From Prevotella sp. (GTDB taxonomy: Bacteria > Bacteroidota > Bacteroidia > Bacteroidales > Bacteroidaceae), in NCBI GenBank assembly GCA_017477435.1, contig JAFUVV010000039.1, positions 1 through 50,485 of the forward strand: 50,485 nt of DNA. Direction: 5' to 3'. Shown here in pieces: positions 15,959 to 23,535 of the stretch. The stretch's first letter is position 1; every line of letters starts with the position of its first letter. A program made the translations under genes and the position numbers. The notes under the pieces are model-generated. The model ran no database searches and was not told the DNA's origin. It saw only the letters and a list, made by a program, of their open reading frames with translations.

Positions 15959-18900
15959 ATGAAGAATTTCAGGAGAAATCTGTTGCTGCTCATCGTTGCG
16001 GGCTTCTCGCTCGCCGGCATGGCACAGAACAGCGTAGATGACAAGATGTCGGGTGCGACACATTTTTTTATCAAAGATCGTGATGCAAAGACGGTCAGCA
16101 AGCCCACTATCAAGTTGAAAGACCTTACGCCAGATGCCAATTTGTCGGCACCTGAATTCATAGGTAAGCGTATCCAACCGCTTTATGCTAAGCCTGACAC
16201 TATCAATGGAAAAGCTTACATTTCGTCGTTTGTCCGATTGGACAACGAAAACAATACCTCTGCCATTGAGGCAAAAGGTGCCATCGTTCAATGTAAGTTC
16301 AGCAATGGGCTCGTCACAGCCCTTATTCCGGTCGACTCAATTGAGAGCGTTGCTGCTATTGCACAAGTGAAGAAAGTGAGTGTGGGTCGCAGAATGAGCA
16401 TGATGGGGAACAAAGCTCGTCAAGCCACCAACGTTGACGATGTCCTTACACAATCGACTGATGCAATTTCAGCCGGTCTTTCAAATAAATACGATGGTTC
16501 TGGCGTAGTACTCGGTGTCATTGACACAGGTATCGACTTCAATCACATCGCATTCAAGGATGCAAGTGGCAACAGCCGCATCAAAACGGCATATGTCTAT
16601 GATGGTAGTTCGGCAAAGGAATATTCTGGCAGCAGCATCACAAGTTCCCTTACTGATGACAGCACAGAAGATCATGGTACCCACACTTCCAGCACAGCTG
16701 GCGGATCGAGTGTCATCTTCAGCGGCACTGAAGGTTCTTCGTCATGGGGCAGTACCGTCACCGTTACCACCGACCACGCTAATGCCACCTTTGGCGGCAT
16801 GGCTCCCGGTGCCGACCTCTATCTGGCTGGTGTCAATGGACTGTCAGACACTTATCTGGCAAACTCGTTCCAGAAAATTGTCAACTATGCCGATGGTCAA
16901 GGAAAGCCCGTGGTGGTAAGCAACTCATGGGGCGCGTCGGTAGGTCCGCGCGACGGAACAGGAGACATAGCCGATGTCGTGAACACTTATTTTGGTGATT
17001 CTTACCCCAATCATATTTGTCTTTTCGCCGCCAGTAACGATGCCGGCAACGGCGGAATGTATATTAGTGGTTCGGCATCGAGCAGCAGTCCTCTCGGAAC
17101 TGTTATCAAGTCGAACTATAATAACTACTTTGTAGGTGTGATAGCCGATGCATGGACACGCACTTCTTCGTCGGCCACCATGATGTGTAAGATTATGACC
17201 ATCAACAAAAGTACAGGAGCTATCGTCAATACCTACACCGTTACTCCTACGACAAACGGAGCTTCGACAGGTATTTCTGGTCTCTATGCCATCAAGGAGA
17301 CCTCAAGCAGCGGCCATGCCGGATGCTATCTGTATGCCTATGGAAGTGGAAATGGCTACATCACCAGCAGTTACTACATTGCCGTGCAATTCTATCCCAG
17401 CAGCGGTAGTGCAACGGTAGACGTGTGGAGCCCTGGAGGCTATACTTATTTTGACAATTCTCCAAGCATCTCCGGTTATACATGGCAACTCGGCACTGAC
17501 GATTCGTCCGTCAGCGATGAGGCAACAATCAAAAACGCCATCGCCATTGGTGCTTATGTGACCAAGAATAGCCTCTACGACCACAATGGAACATCGCGCA
17601 GTCTTACGAGCAGCTATCCCAATGTGGGCGACATTGCCTATTTTTCGTCTTATCAAGTGGAAGGAAAAGGCGCCACTCAGGAACTTCTGCCATGGATAAC
17701 TGCACCTGGGGCAACCATTGTTGCTGGTGTTAACCACAATCATACGTCAGGCTCCTACAGCTATATGAACGATAATATGGCCGAATATAACATGTATCGC
17801 GTTAACAGCAATACCTCTAATCCCTACGGCTCGATGGAGGGAACATCGATGGCTACGCCATGTGCCGCAGGTATCGTGGCTCTCTGGCTGCAGGCAGCAC
17901 AAGAGGTGGGCAAGGATCTGACTGTTAATGATATCAAGGAAATAATGAAGGAGACCGCCATCAACGATTCCTACACCACCACAGGAGCAAATGCCTCCCA
18001 CTTCGGAAACGGTAAGATAGATGCTCTCGCAGGAATAAAATACATCCTCGGTGCTACTTCCGAACCGACCATCAAGGCAGAGCCCGCAGAGGTGAACTTC
18101 ACGGGATACGTGGGCGATACCTACACCCAGAAGGTCAGCGTGAAGGGACTGAACCTCGAAGCAGGCATCACCGCCACCATCAGCGGCGACAGTTCCTACA
18201 GCATCGACAAAAGCAGTATCACGCAGAGTGCCGCTGCCAGCGGAACAGACATCACCGTGACATGGAAGCCGACAGCAAAGGGAAACACGTCGGCCGTGCT
18301 CACACTGAAGAGCAATGGTGCTGAAGACGTGACGGTGAACGTCTCGGGAAGCGTCCTCTCTCCTGAAGTCATCGTCGACGCAACAAACAACACGGTGAAC
18401 ATGACCGCTGAGGCAGGTCTCACCTCCACCTCCACAATCGGCGTCCTGGGTTCCGACCTGAAAGATGCCGTAACCCTGACACTCAACGATGCAAACAGCG
18501 TCTTCTCGCTCTCCGCAACCACCGTGAGCAAGGCCGATGCCGAGGAAGGAAAAGACGTGAGCGTGACCTTCTCGCCGACCACCATCGGTAGCTACACGGC
18601 AACGGTCACAGTGACATCGCCAGGGGCTGAGAGTGTCGTCGTCAACCTCAACGGTACTGCCACCGCACCCGTCCCGACACTGACGGCAAGCGAGACAGAA
18701 CTCTCATTCTCTGCCGACTTGTCGACAGAACAGACGAAGACATTTGTCGTCAGTGGCCATGCACTCACGCAGGACGTCACGCTGACATTGGCCGACCCGA
18801 ACAAGGTGTTCACTGTCACACCTGCTACAATCGCCGCAAGCGACATCACTGCCGACGGCGTTGAGGTGACAGTAGCGTTCAACTCAAGCAAGGAAGGCAC

Positions 18901-19819
18901 GTTCACCGGAACGCTCACTCTCGCCAGCGAGGGAGCAGAAACGATTACCATAAACCTCTCTGGTGAGGCCACCGACGGAGGCACAGCAAGCGATCCATAC
19001 CTGAATATAGCCAAGTATGCCACCATCGACGACGCCGGCTGGAGCACCACCTATGTGAACACGCTCTACAAGTATACGGAATATACCGATGAGGAAGTAG
19101 GCTGGCTGACACTTCCTGTGTATGGAGCATGGACTTCATGTAACTTTTCTCCAAAGGCTCAAAAGTGGATAAATGCAAACTTTACGTCTAATAATAATAC
19201 GTATGCCGGAACGACATGGAGCTCGTCGGACGTCCTTTTAGGAAGCAGTCCATATTTCACGAAGACTTCAAATGTCGGTTCTCCACGTGCTATAGGCTAT
19301 AATTCCAGGACCAACTATACTCAAGAGGTTGTTTATTTCTACGTGACAAATACTACAGCTGTAAAACTCCTGGGCTTAGGGCAGAGCCGTTCTTCAAGTA
19401 CATACCCTGCTTCTCTGAAGATTTACGAGTGCACGAAGGCTGCCGACGGTACGTTGACAGACGGTACGACAGCTGTGAAGAGCTACACCAACTCTGCCAC
19501 ATCGGGCACGTTTGTCCTTTCTGCAACCGATCTTGATGCCTCTAAGATCTACAAGGTTGAGGCAGCAACCTATCGCAGCTATATTGCCGAGATTGCTTTC
19601 TGCACGCCGCTGAAGAAGGCTTCTGTCGTCGGCGATGTGACCCGCGACGGGAAGGTGGACATTTCCGATGTCACGGCAACGATAGACATCGTGCTCGGTA
19701 AGGACAGCACGGAACCGTACGTCTACGACCATGTGGCGGCCGACATGAATCAGGATGGGACGATCGACATATCCGACGTCACGTCGCTCATCGACTTTGT
19801 CCTCGGAAAGACTGAATAG
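15959..19819 (+). CDS. Secreted subtilisin-family (S8) protease with dockerin pair
   Basis: 1286 aa. Signal peptide of about 22 residues ('AGMAQ'). Peptidase S8 domain at about 180-690 with all three catalytic residues: Asp189 in 'GVIDTGID', His239 in 'EDHGTHT', Ser630 in 'EGTSMATP'; the long stretch between His and Ser suggests a protease-associated insert. Then three Ig-like repeats of about 95 residues (about 700-1000, 'EVNFTGYVGD', 'TVNMTAEAGL', 'ELSFSADLST'), another beta domain, and two F-hand loops (DVTRDGKVDISD, where Thr replaces the usual Asn, and DMNQDGTIDISD). The predicted role is extracellular protein degradation. A terminator follows, so it is monocistronic. Confidence 0.92.
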   Translation: MKNFRRNLLLLIVAGFSLAGMAQNSVDDKMSGATHFFIKDRDAKTVSKPTIKLKDLTPDANLSAPEFIGKRIQPLYAKPDTINGKAYISSFVRLDNENNTSAIEAKGAIVQCKFSNGLVTALIPVDSIESVAAIAQVKKVSVGRRMSMMGNKARQATNVDDVLTQSTDAISAGLSNKYDGSGVVLGVIDTGIDFNHIAFKDASGNSRIKTAYVYDGSSAKEYSGSSITSSLTDDSTEDHGTHTSSTAGGSSVIFSGTEGSSSWGSTVTVTTDHANATFGGMAPGADLYLAGVNGLSDTYLANSFQKIVNYADGQGKPVVVSNSWGASVGPRDGTGDIADVVNTYFGDSYPNHICLFAASNDAGNGGMYISGSASSSSPLGTVIKSNYNNYFVGVIADAWTRTSSSATMMCKIMTINKSTGAIVNTYTVTPTTNGASTGISGLYAIKETSSSGHAGCYLYAYGSGNGYITSSYYIAVQFYPSSGSATVDVWSPGGYTYFDNSPSISGYTWQLGTDDSSVSDEATIKNAIAIGAYVTKNSLYDHNGTSRSLTSSYPNVGDIAYFSSYQVEGKGATQELLPWITAPGATIVAGVNHNHTSGSYSYMNDNMAEYNMYRVNSNTSNPYGSMEGTSMATPCAAGIVALWLQAAQEVGKDLTVNDIKEIMKETAINDSYTTTGANASHFGNGKIDALAGIKYILGATSEPTIKAEPAEVNFTGYVGDTYTQKVSVKGLNLEAGITATISGDSSYSIDKSSITQSAAASGTDITVTWKPTAKGNTSAVLTLKSNGAEDVTVNVSGSVLSPEVIVDATNNTVNMTAEAGLTSTSTIGVLGSDLKDAVTLTLNDANSVFSLSATTVSKADAEEGKDVSVTFSPTTIGSYTATVTVTSPGAESVVVNLNGTATAPVPTLTASETELSFSADLSTEQTKTFVVSGHALTQDVTLTLADPNKVFTVTPATIAASDITADGVEVTVAFNSSKEGTFTGTLTLASEGAETITINLSGEATDGGTASDPYLNIAKYATIDDAGWSTTYVNTLYKYTEYTDEEVGWLTLPVYGAWTSCNFSPKAQKWINANFTSNNNTYAGTTWSSSDVLLGSSPYFTKTSNVGSPRAIGYNSRTNYTQEVVYFYVTNTTAVKLLGLGQSRSSSTYPASLKIYECTKAADGTLTDGTTAVKSYTNSATSGTFVLSATDLDASKIYKVEAATYRSYIAEIAFCTPLKKASVVGDVTRDGKVDISDVTATIDIVLGKDSTEPYVYDHVAADMNQDGTIDISDVTSLIDFVLGKTE

Positions 19820-19846
19820 TTTACATTTTCATATAATCTGGTTTTG

Positions 19847-19887
19847 TCTCGGGTGTGGCTGTTGAAGTCGCATCCGAGATTTTCTTT
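19847..19887 (+). terminator. Rho-independent terminator
   Basis: Stem TCTCGGGTG / CATCCGAGA around a loop of about 15 bases, followed by TTTTCTTTC, 27 bases after the protease stop. Confidence 0.75.
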
Positions 19888-19980
19888 CATTGCAGCTATA
19901 GCAAAAAGAGAGTTGATACATGCCATAATATCCCGTTTCTTGGTATAATGACCGATTTGGGTTAAAAACTTAGCACGATT

Positions 19981-20012
19981 TTTGCATGATTAAGGAAAAA
20001 GACTTATTTTTG
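19981..20012 (+). promoter_or_regulatory. Promoter of the Bax-inhibitor-1-like gene
   Basis: TTTG (19981-19984), 20 bases, TATTTTTG (20005-20012): a full Bacteroidetes promoter 28 bases before the start codon. Confidence 0.75.
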
Positions 20013-20040
20013 CTACAAATTTAAAAGACTATCGGAAATT

Positions 20041-20757
20041 ATGGAACTTACAGAACTCGAAAGAATGATCAACGAACGCGAGGGATATGTGTCGCTTGCG
20101 TTTCCCGCACTGATGCGGAAAGTGTATGTATGGATGGCCCTGGCACTTGCCATAACGGGTGTGACGGCCTTCGGAGTGGCAAATTCTCCTAACATAATGA
20201 TTGCCATCTACTCCAACCGTGCCGTGTTCTGGGGACTCATCATCGCTGAGCTGGCGCTGGTGTTCGTCGTCAGCGGAATGATTAATCGTCTGTCGCTGAC
20301 CACGGCGACGCTGCTGTTCACGCTCTACTCGGTGCTCAACGGCGTGGTGCTGTCGTCGATATTCGTCATCTATTCAGGCACTTCCATCGCCAAGGTGTTC
20401 TTCATCACCGCCGGCACGTTTGCCGCAATGGCCGTATATGGCTACACCACAAAGCGCGACCTGAGCACGATGGGACGGCTGATGTTCATGGGACTAATCG
20501 GTCTCATCATTGCCAGCATCGTCAATCTCTTCATAAAGAGCTCCGGGCTCGACCTCATCCTGAGCTACATCGGCGTGATCGTCTTCGTGGGTCTCACCGC
20601 ATGGGACACGCAGAAGATAAAGCAGATGCTTGCCATGCAGGAGGACATCGACGAGGGTGCACAGAAGATAGCACTCGTGGGAGCACTGTCGCTCTACCTC
20701 GACTTCATCAACCTCTTCCTCTACCTGCTGCGCATCTTCGGAGGAAGCCGCGACTAA
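20041..20757 (+). CDS. Bax inhibitor-1/YccA family membrane protein
   Basis: 238 aa, typical for the family. About seven hydrophobic segments are visible from residue 29 to 233, and the C-terminal 'GLTAWDTQKIKQM' and 'ALSLYLDFINLFLYLLRIFG' are signatures of the BI-1 family. Known members are inner-membrane proteins, some conducting calcium or interacting with FtsH. No specific role can be read here. It is followed by the DUF4923 gene on the same strand, 105 bases later. Confidence 0.9.
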   Translation: MELTELERMINEREGYVSLAFPALMRKVYVWMALALAITGVTAFGVANSPNIMIAIYSNRAVFWGLIIAELALVFVVSGMINRLSLTTATLLFTLYSVLNGVVLSSIFVIYSGTSIAKVFFITAGTFAAMAVYGYTTKRDLSTMGRLMFMGLIGLIIASIVNLFIKSSGLDLILSYIGVIVFVGLTAWDTQKIKQMLAMQEDIDEGAQKIALVGALSLYLDFINLFLYLLRIFGGSRD

Positions 20758-20862
20758 GGGTTGATGGGTGATGGCTGCAGGGTGATGGCTGGTGGCTTTG
20801 TGCCCCCACGCTCTCGCCCGGATGTCTTTAAGAGTATATTATCCATTAAACAATACAAAAAG

Positions 20863-21513
20863 ATGAAAAAACTAAACTATCTCGTGGCATGTGTTGCCAC
20901 ATCACTGCTCGTCGGCTGCGGCGGACTGGGCACACTCGGTACTGCTGCGGGCTCGTCGGCCGGCTCAAGTATTCTCGGTGGCGTACTCGGCGCCATCACT
21001 AACGGCGATGCACTCGGCAATATCCTCACAAGCGTGCTCGGCGGTGAGCGCCCGTCAGCCGAACAACTCATCGGCACGTGGAAGTATGCACAGCCAGGCG
21101 TGGCATTCACAAGCGACAACCTGCTCGCAAAGGCAGGCGGAGAGGTGGCGGCATCGCAGATAAAAGAGAAGCTGAGCACATACTACAGCTCCATCGGAGT
21201 GAAGGCGTCGAACACCTATCTGACGTTCAACCAAGACCTTACCTTCTCGGGCAAGATAGCCGGGAAGAGCCTCAGCGGAACGTATGTCTACGATCCTAAC
21301 ACGGCGCAGATAACACTGAAGACGCTCCTCTTCAGCGTCAATGCCTATTTGAAGCGTTCGGCAACGGGAATGGCAGTGCTCTTCGAGTCGAAGAAGCTCC
21401 TCACCATCCTGCAGACCATCGCAAAGATAAGCGGCAACGGAACGCTGCAGTCCATCGGCGACATCAGCACCAACTACGACGGTGTGCGCCTCGGATTCGA
21501 CATGGGAAGGTAG
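20863..21513 (+). CDS. DUF4923 family lipoprotein
   Basis: 216 aa from the ATG at 20863, chosen because it gives a proper lipoprotein signal: Lys-Lys, hydrophobic core and the lipobox LVGC with Cys19. An in-frame extension upstream to 20761 has no export signal. A Gly/Ser-rich linker follows the Cys, then a beta-rich domain with 'QLIGTWKYAQPGVAF' and 'TYLTFNQDLTFSGKI', as in lipocalin-like DUF4923 proteins common in Prevotella. Function unknown; outer-membrane or periplasmic anchoring is expected. A strong terminator follows. Confidence 0.85.
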   Translation: MKKLNYLVACVATSLLVGCGGLGTLGTAAGSSAGSSILGGVLGAITNGDALGNILTSVLGGERPSAEQLIGTWKYAQPGVAFTSDNLLAKAGGEVAASQIKEKLSTYYSSIGVKASNTYLTFNQDLTFSGKIAGKSLSGTYVYDPNTAQITLKTLLFSVNAYLKRSATGMAVLFESKKLLTILQTIAKISGNGTLQSIGDISTNYDGVRLGFDMGR

Positions 21514-21534
21514 TCCTGAAGGTTCTTAGCAGAC

Positions 21535-21577
21535 AAAATGGCGGTCAGATAAATCCGTATCTGGCCGCCATTTTTTG
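21535..21577 (+). terminator. Rho-independent terminator
   Basis: AAAATGGCGGTCAGATA pairs with TATCTGGCCGCCATTTTT (one mismatch or bulge) around a 6-base loop, ending in a T run; 21 bases after the DUF4923 stop. Confidence 0.88.
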
Positions 21578-21660
21578 TGTGATGACATGTTCTTTGGCGC
21601 GGGTGGTCAAGTCAGATTTGGGTTTTATGCGCATTGGTGGCTGTCATTATTGTCGTCTCC

Positions 21661-21784
21661 CACCACCCCTGCCCCTCCTCAGGTAGGAGGGGAAAGCCCG
21701 CGCCCTTTTGTTTTTGCAGTGTTGTTCCCTGACCTCGGGCAAGCTGTGTTTCCCCTCCTTTCCGAGGAGGGGACAGGGGTGGTG
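21661..21784. repeat. REPIN-like element (paired inverted REP-like repeats)
   Basis: The left arm (21661-21693) and right arm (21751-21784) are nearly perfect inverted copies with outer ends CACCACCCCTG and CAGGGGTGGTG. Each arm is itself a hairpin (CCCCTCC...GGAGGGG). About 57 bases lie between. The plan is the same as that of the repeats bounding the DUF559 cassette, without a gene inside. Confidence 0.7.
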
Positions 21785-21913
21785 CTGCTATCTGGCTTTG
21801 ATAGTGCTGCTATCTGGCTTTGATAGTGCTGCTATCTGGCTTTGATAGTGCTGCTATCAGGCCTTGATAGTGCTGCTATCAGGCTTTGATACTGGTAGTA
21901 TCTGTGCTTGATA
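21782..21913. repeat. Six-copy 22-bp tandem array with palindromic arms
   Basis: Six consecutive 22-bp units. Each contains arms CTATC and GATAG around a 7-base centre (TGGCTTT or AGGCTTT), plus a 5-base linker (mostly TGCTG). Units 1-3 are identical, unit 4 differs at two positions, unit 5 has mixed arms, and unit 6 has both arms changed to GTATC/GATAC, so pairing is kept. It abuts the REPIN-like element. No gene is seen between it and 22460. Confidence 0.85.
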
Positions 21914-22168
21914 CTGGCGGCGGAAGATTTTTTCGCTTTTATGACCCGCCCCTTTCAGGATATTTCTCTCTTTGCGCCGCTTGACGCAGGGCGATGCCCT
22001 GGGCTGACAGATGCTGCACTTTCAGTGCGTTCGGTGGCAGAGGCGGGACGGCTTTTGCAGGCTGGCGATGCAGCTGCGCGAGAGGGGACGCGCTCCTCAT
22101 GCGGCGTTTTTTTTTGTGGCGAAGGAGAATATTTTCCCGTTCTTTTTCCTTCTTTTCTTTTTTTTCCT

Positions 22169-22176
22169 TACCTTTG
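22169..22176 (+). promoter_or_regulatory. Putative -7 box for the structured RNA
   Basis: TACCTTTG fits TAnnTTTG. The upstream sequence is T-rich without a clear TTTG at the right distance. It is the nearest promoter-like site upstream of the rod-shaped RNA and of the methyltransferase gene. Confidence 0.4.
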
Positions 22177-22256
22177 TCACCACTGAAGAGCAGGCAAGCG
22201 TGCCGCCTTCGGTACTTTGTGGGTAAAATATTAACAAGCGTTTGCTGTTATTCGGA

Positions 22257-22380
22257 ATGTCCTAAGAATCTACCAAATTCAAAAAGAAACAAAACCGAAG
22301 AATAAGTCGCAAGCGCCTGTGCGATACGCATGGGCGTGACTTATCTGGTTTTGTAGGCTTTGGTAGAGCCTTTAGGACAT
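22257..22380 (+). ncRNA. Rod-shaped structured RNA upstream of the methyltransferase gene
   Basis: Five nested helices can be drawn by eye: 22257-22265 with 22372-22380 (9 bp), 22270-22277 with 22359-22366 (8 bp), 22290-22296 with 22347-22353 (7 bp), 22302-22308 with 22338-22344 (7 bp), and an apical hairpin 22314-22336. An A-rich internal loop (22278-22289) faces a short strand. The last five bases of the outer helix are also the first arm of the terminator at 22376, so the two cannot form together. It could be an attenuator-type leader for the genes downstream, or a stand-alone 6S-like RNA (a 6S-Flavo family exists in this phylum). The transcript probably begins near 22183. Confidence 0.6.
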
Positions 22381-22406
22381 GGATGAGAATCGTCCATGTC
22401 TTTTTT
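22376..22406 (+). terminator. Terminator overlapping the rod RNA's closing stem
   Basis: GACATGGA (22376-22383) pairs with TCCATGTC (22393-22400) around a 9-base loop, followed by TTTTTT. It lies 54 bases before the methyltransferase start. No separate promoter is visible between it and that gene. Confidence 0.75.
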
Positions 22407-22460
22407 GTGCTCTGCAGCCTACACCTCCGAAGATAAGCAATACGCCTAGATTTATAGCGT

Positions 22461-23525
22461 ATGGCAAATAAAAACCTAAACCAAGCCAAAGAAGCAAAGA
22501 AAGATGAGTTCTACACTCAGTTGGTAGACATCGAAAACGAGCTTCGCCACTACTCGGAGCATTTCCGGGGAAAGACTGTGTTGTGTAATTGCGACGATCC
22601 CTACGAGAGTAACTTCTTCAAGTATTTTGCACTGAAGTTCAACGCGCTGGGACTGAAGAAACTGATAGCTACATGCTACGACGGTTCGCCAGTGATGGGC
22701 AACGAACTGATGATTGACTTCGGCGACTTCACTGACGAGCCTAAGAAGATAGCCTATAAGGTGGAGATCACGGAAGTGAAGGATGTGAACGGCGACGGAG
22801 TGGTGAATCTCTCCGACGTTCAATACCTGTTGCAGAACGACAAGAATGTGCTCACGCTCCTCAAGGGCAACGGCGACTTCCGCAGTCAGGAGTGCATCGA
22901 GCTCCTGAAAGAAGCCGACATCGTCTGCACCAATCCCCCGTTCTCCCTCTTCCGCGAGTACGTCGCGCAGCTGATGAAATACGAAAAGAAATTCTTAATT
23001 ATTGGAAATCAGGGAGCGATGATTTACAAGGAAATATTTCCGCTGTTTAAACAAAATAAAATTTGGTTAGGTTATGGTTTTAAGGGGGGAGCAGGTCATT
23101 TCGTATCTCCGTATGAAGATGTTGCAACTGCTAGTGACCATAGAGAAGGAATGATAAGGGTGTCTGGAGTACACTGGTTTACTAATTTGGAACATATGAA
23201 GCATCAAGAGCTTTTAGTACTATATAATAAGTATACACCTGAAATGTATCCGAAATATGATAATTATAATGCCATTAATATTAATAAAACATCAGATATT
23301 CCTTATGATTATGATGGCGTTATGGGTGTCCCGATAACCTTTATGGATAAATATAATCCGACACAATTTGAGATAATCTGGCAGGCTAGTGGAAACACTC
23401 GTGCTTCTACGCCAAAAGAAGTTTTGCTTGAGCTTGGCTATACTCCTCACCCTGAAGATAGAGGAGGGTGCGGAGTTGTTAATGGAAAAAGGGTATATTC
23501 GAGAATTCTAATTAGAAGAAAGTAA
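22461..23525 (+). CDS. EcoRI-family adenine-specific DNA methyltransferase
   Basis: 354 aa. Opening 'NLNQAKEAKKDEFYTQLVDIE' and 'VLCNCDDPYESNFFKYF' are typical of EcoRI-type methylases; the catalytic motif IV is NPPF at 158-161. It transfers methyl from S-adenosylmethionine to adenine N6 at an unknown site. An EF-hand-like loop DVNGDGVVNLSD lies at 108-119; I recall similar loops in relatives, so it may be a family trait. Base composition changes at about 22990 (residue 177): GC-rich before, AT-rich after, which suggests recombination of the C-terminal, probably target-recognising, part. The DUF262-HNH gene starts 10 bases downstream. Confidence 0.88.
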   Translation: MANKNLNQAKEAKKDEFYTQLVDIENELRHYSEHFRGKTVLCNCDDPYESNFFKYFALKFNALGLKKLIATCYDGSPVMGNELMIDFGDFTDEPKKIAYKVEITEVKDVNGDGVVNLSDVQYLLQNDKNVLTLLKGNGDFRSQECIELLKEADIVCTNPPFSLFREYVAQLMKYEKKFLIIGNQGAMIYKEIFPLFKQNKIWLGYGFKGGAGHFVSPYEDVATASDHREGMIRVSGVHWFTNLEHMKHQELLVLYNKYTPEMYPKYDNYNAININKTSDIPYDYDGVMGVPITFMDKYNPTQFEIIWQASGNTRASTPKEVLLELGYTPHPEDRGGCGVVNGKRVYSRILIRRK

Positions 23526-23535
23526 TCTTTATTAT

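Noticed and set aside
20761-20862. Upstream start for the DUF4923 lipoprotein
   Set aside because: It would bury the lipoprotein signal peptide that starts at 20863.
8403-21513. True cellulosome locus
   Set aside because: No glycoside hydrolases or multi-cohesin scaffoldin are present; only the weaker idea of cohesin-like/dockerin pairing is kept.
21782-21913. CRISPR array
   Set aside because: Units are contiguous 22-mers with 5-base linkers, not repeats separated by unique spacers of 25-40 bases, and no cas genes are in the window.
21908-22186. 92-codon open frame in the non-coding region
   Set aside because: It starts inside the tandem array, has no family similarity or ribosome site, and overlaps frames of similar length in other phases.
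22257-22380. Integron attC site
   Set aside because: The long imperfect palindrome has attC-like size, but its ends read TCCTAAG and CTTTAGGA, lacking the required AAC/GTT core, and no integrase or cassette array is nearby.
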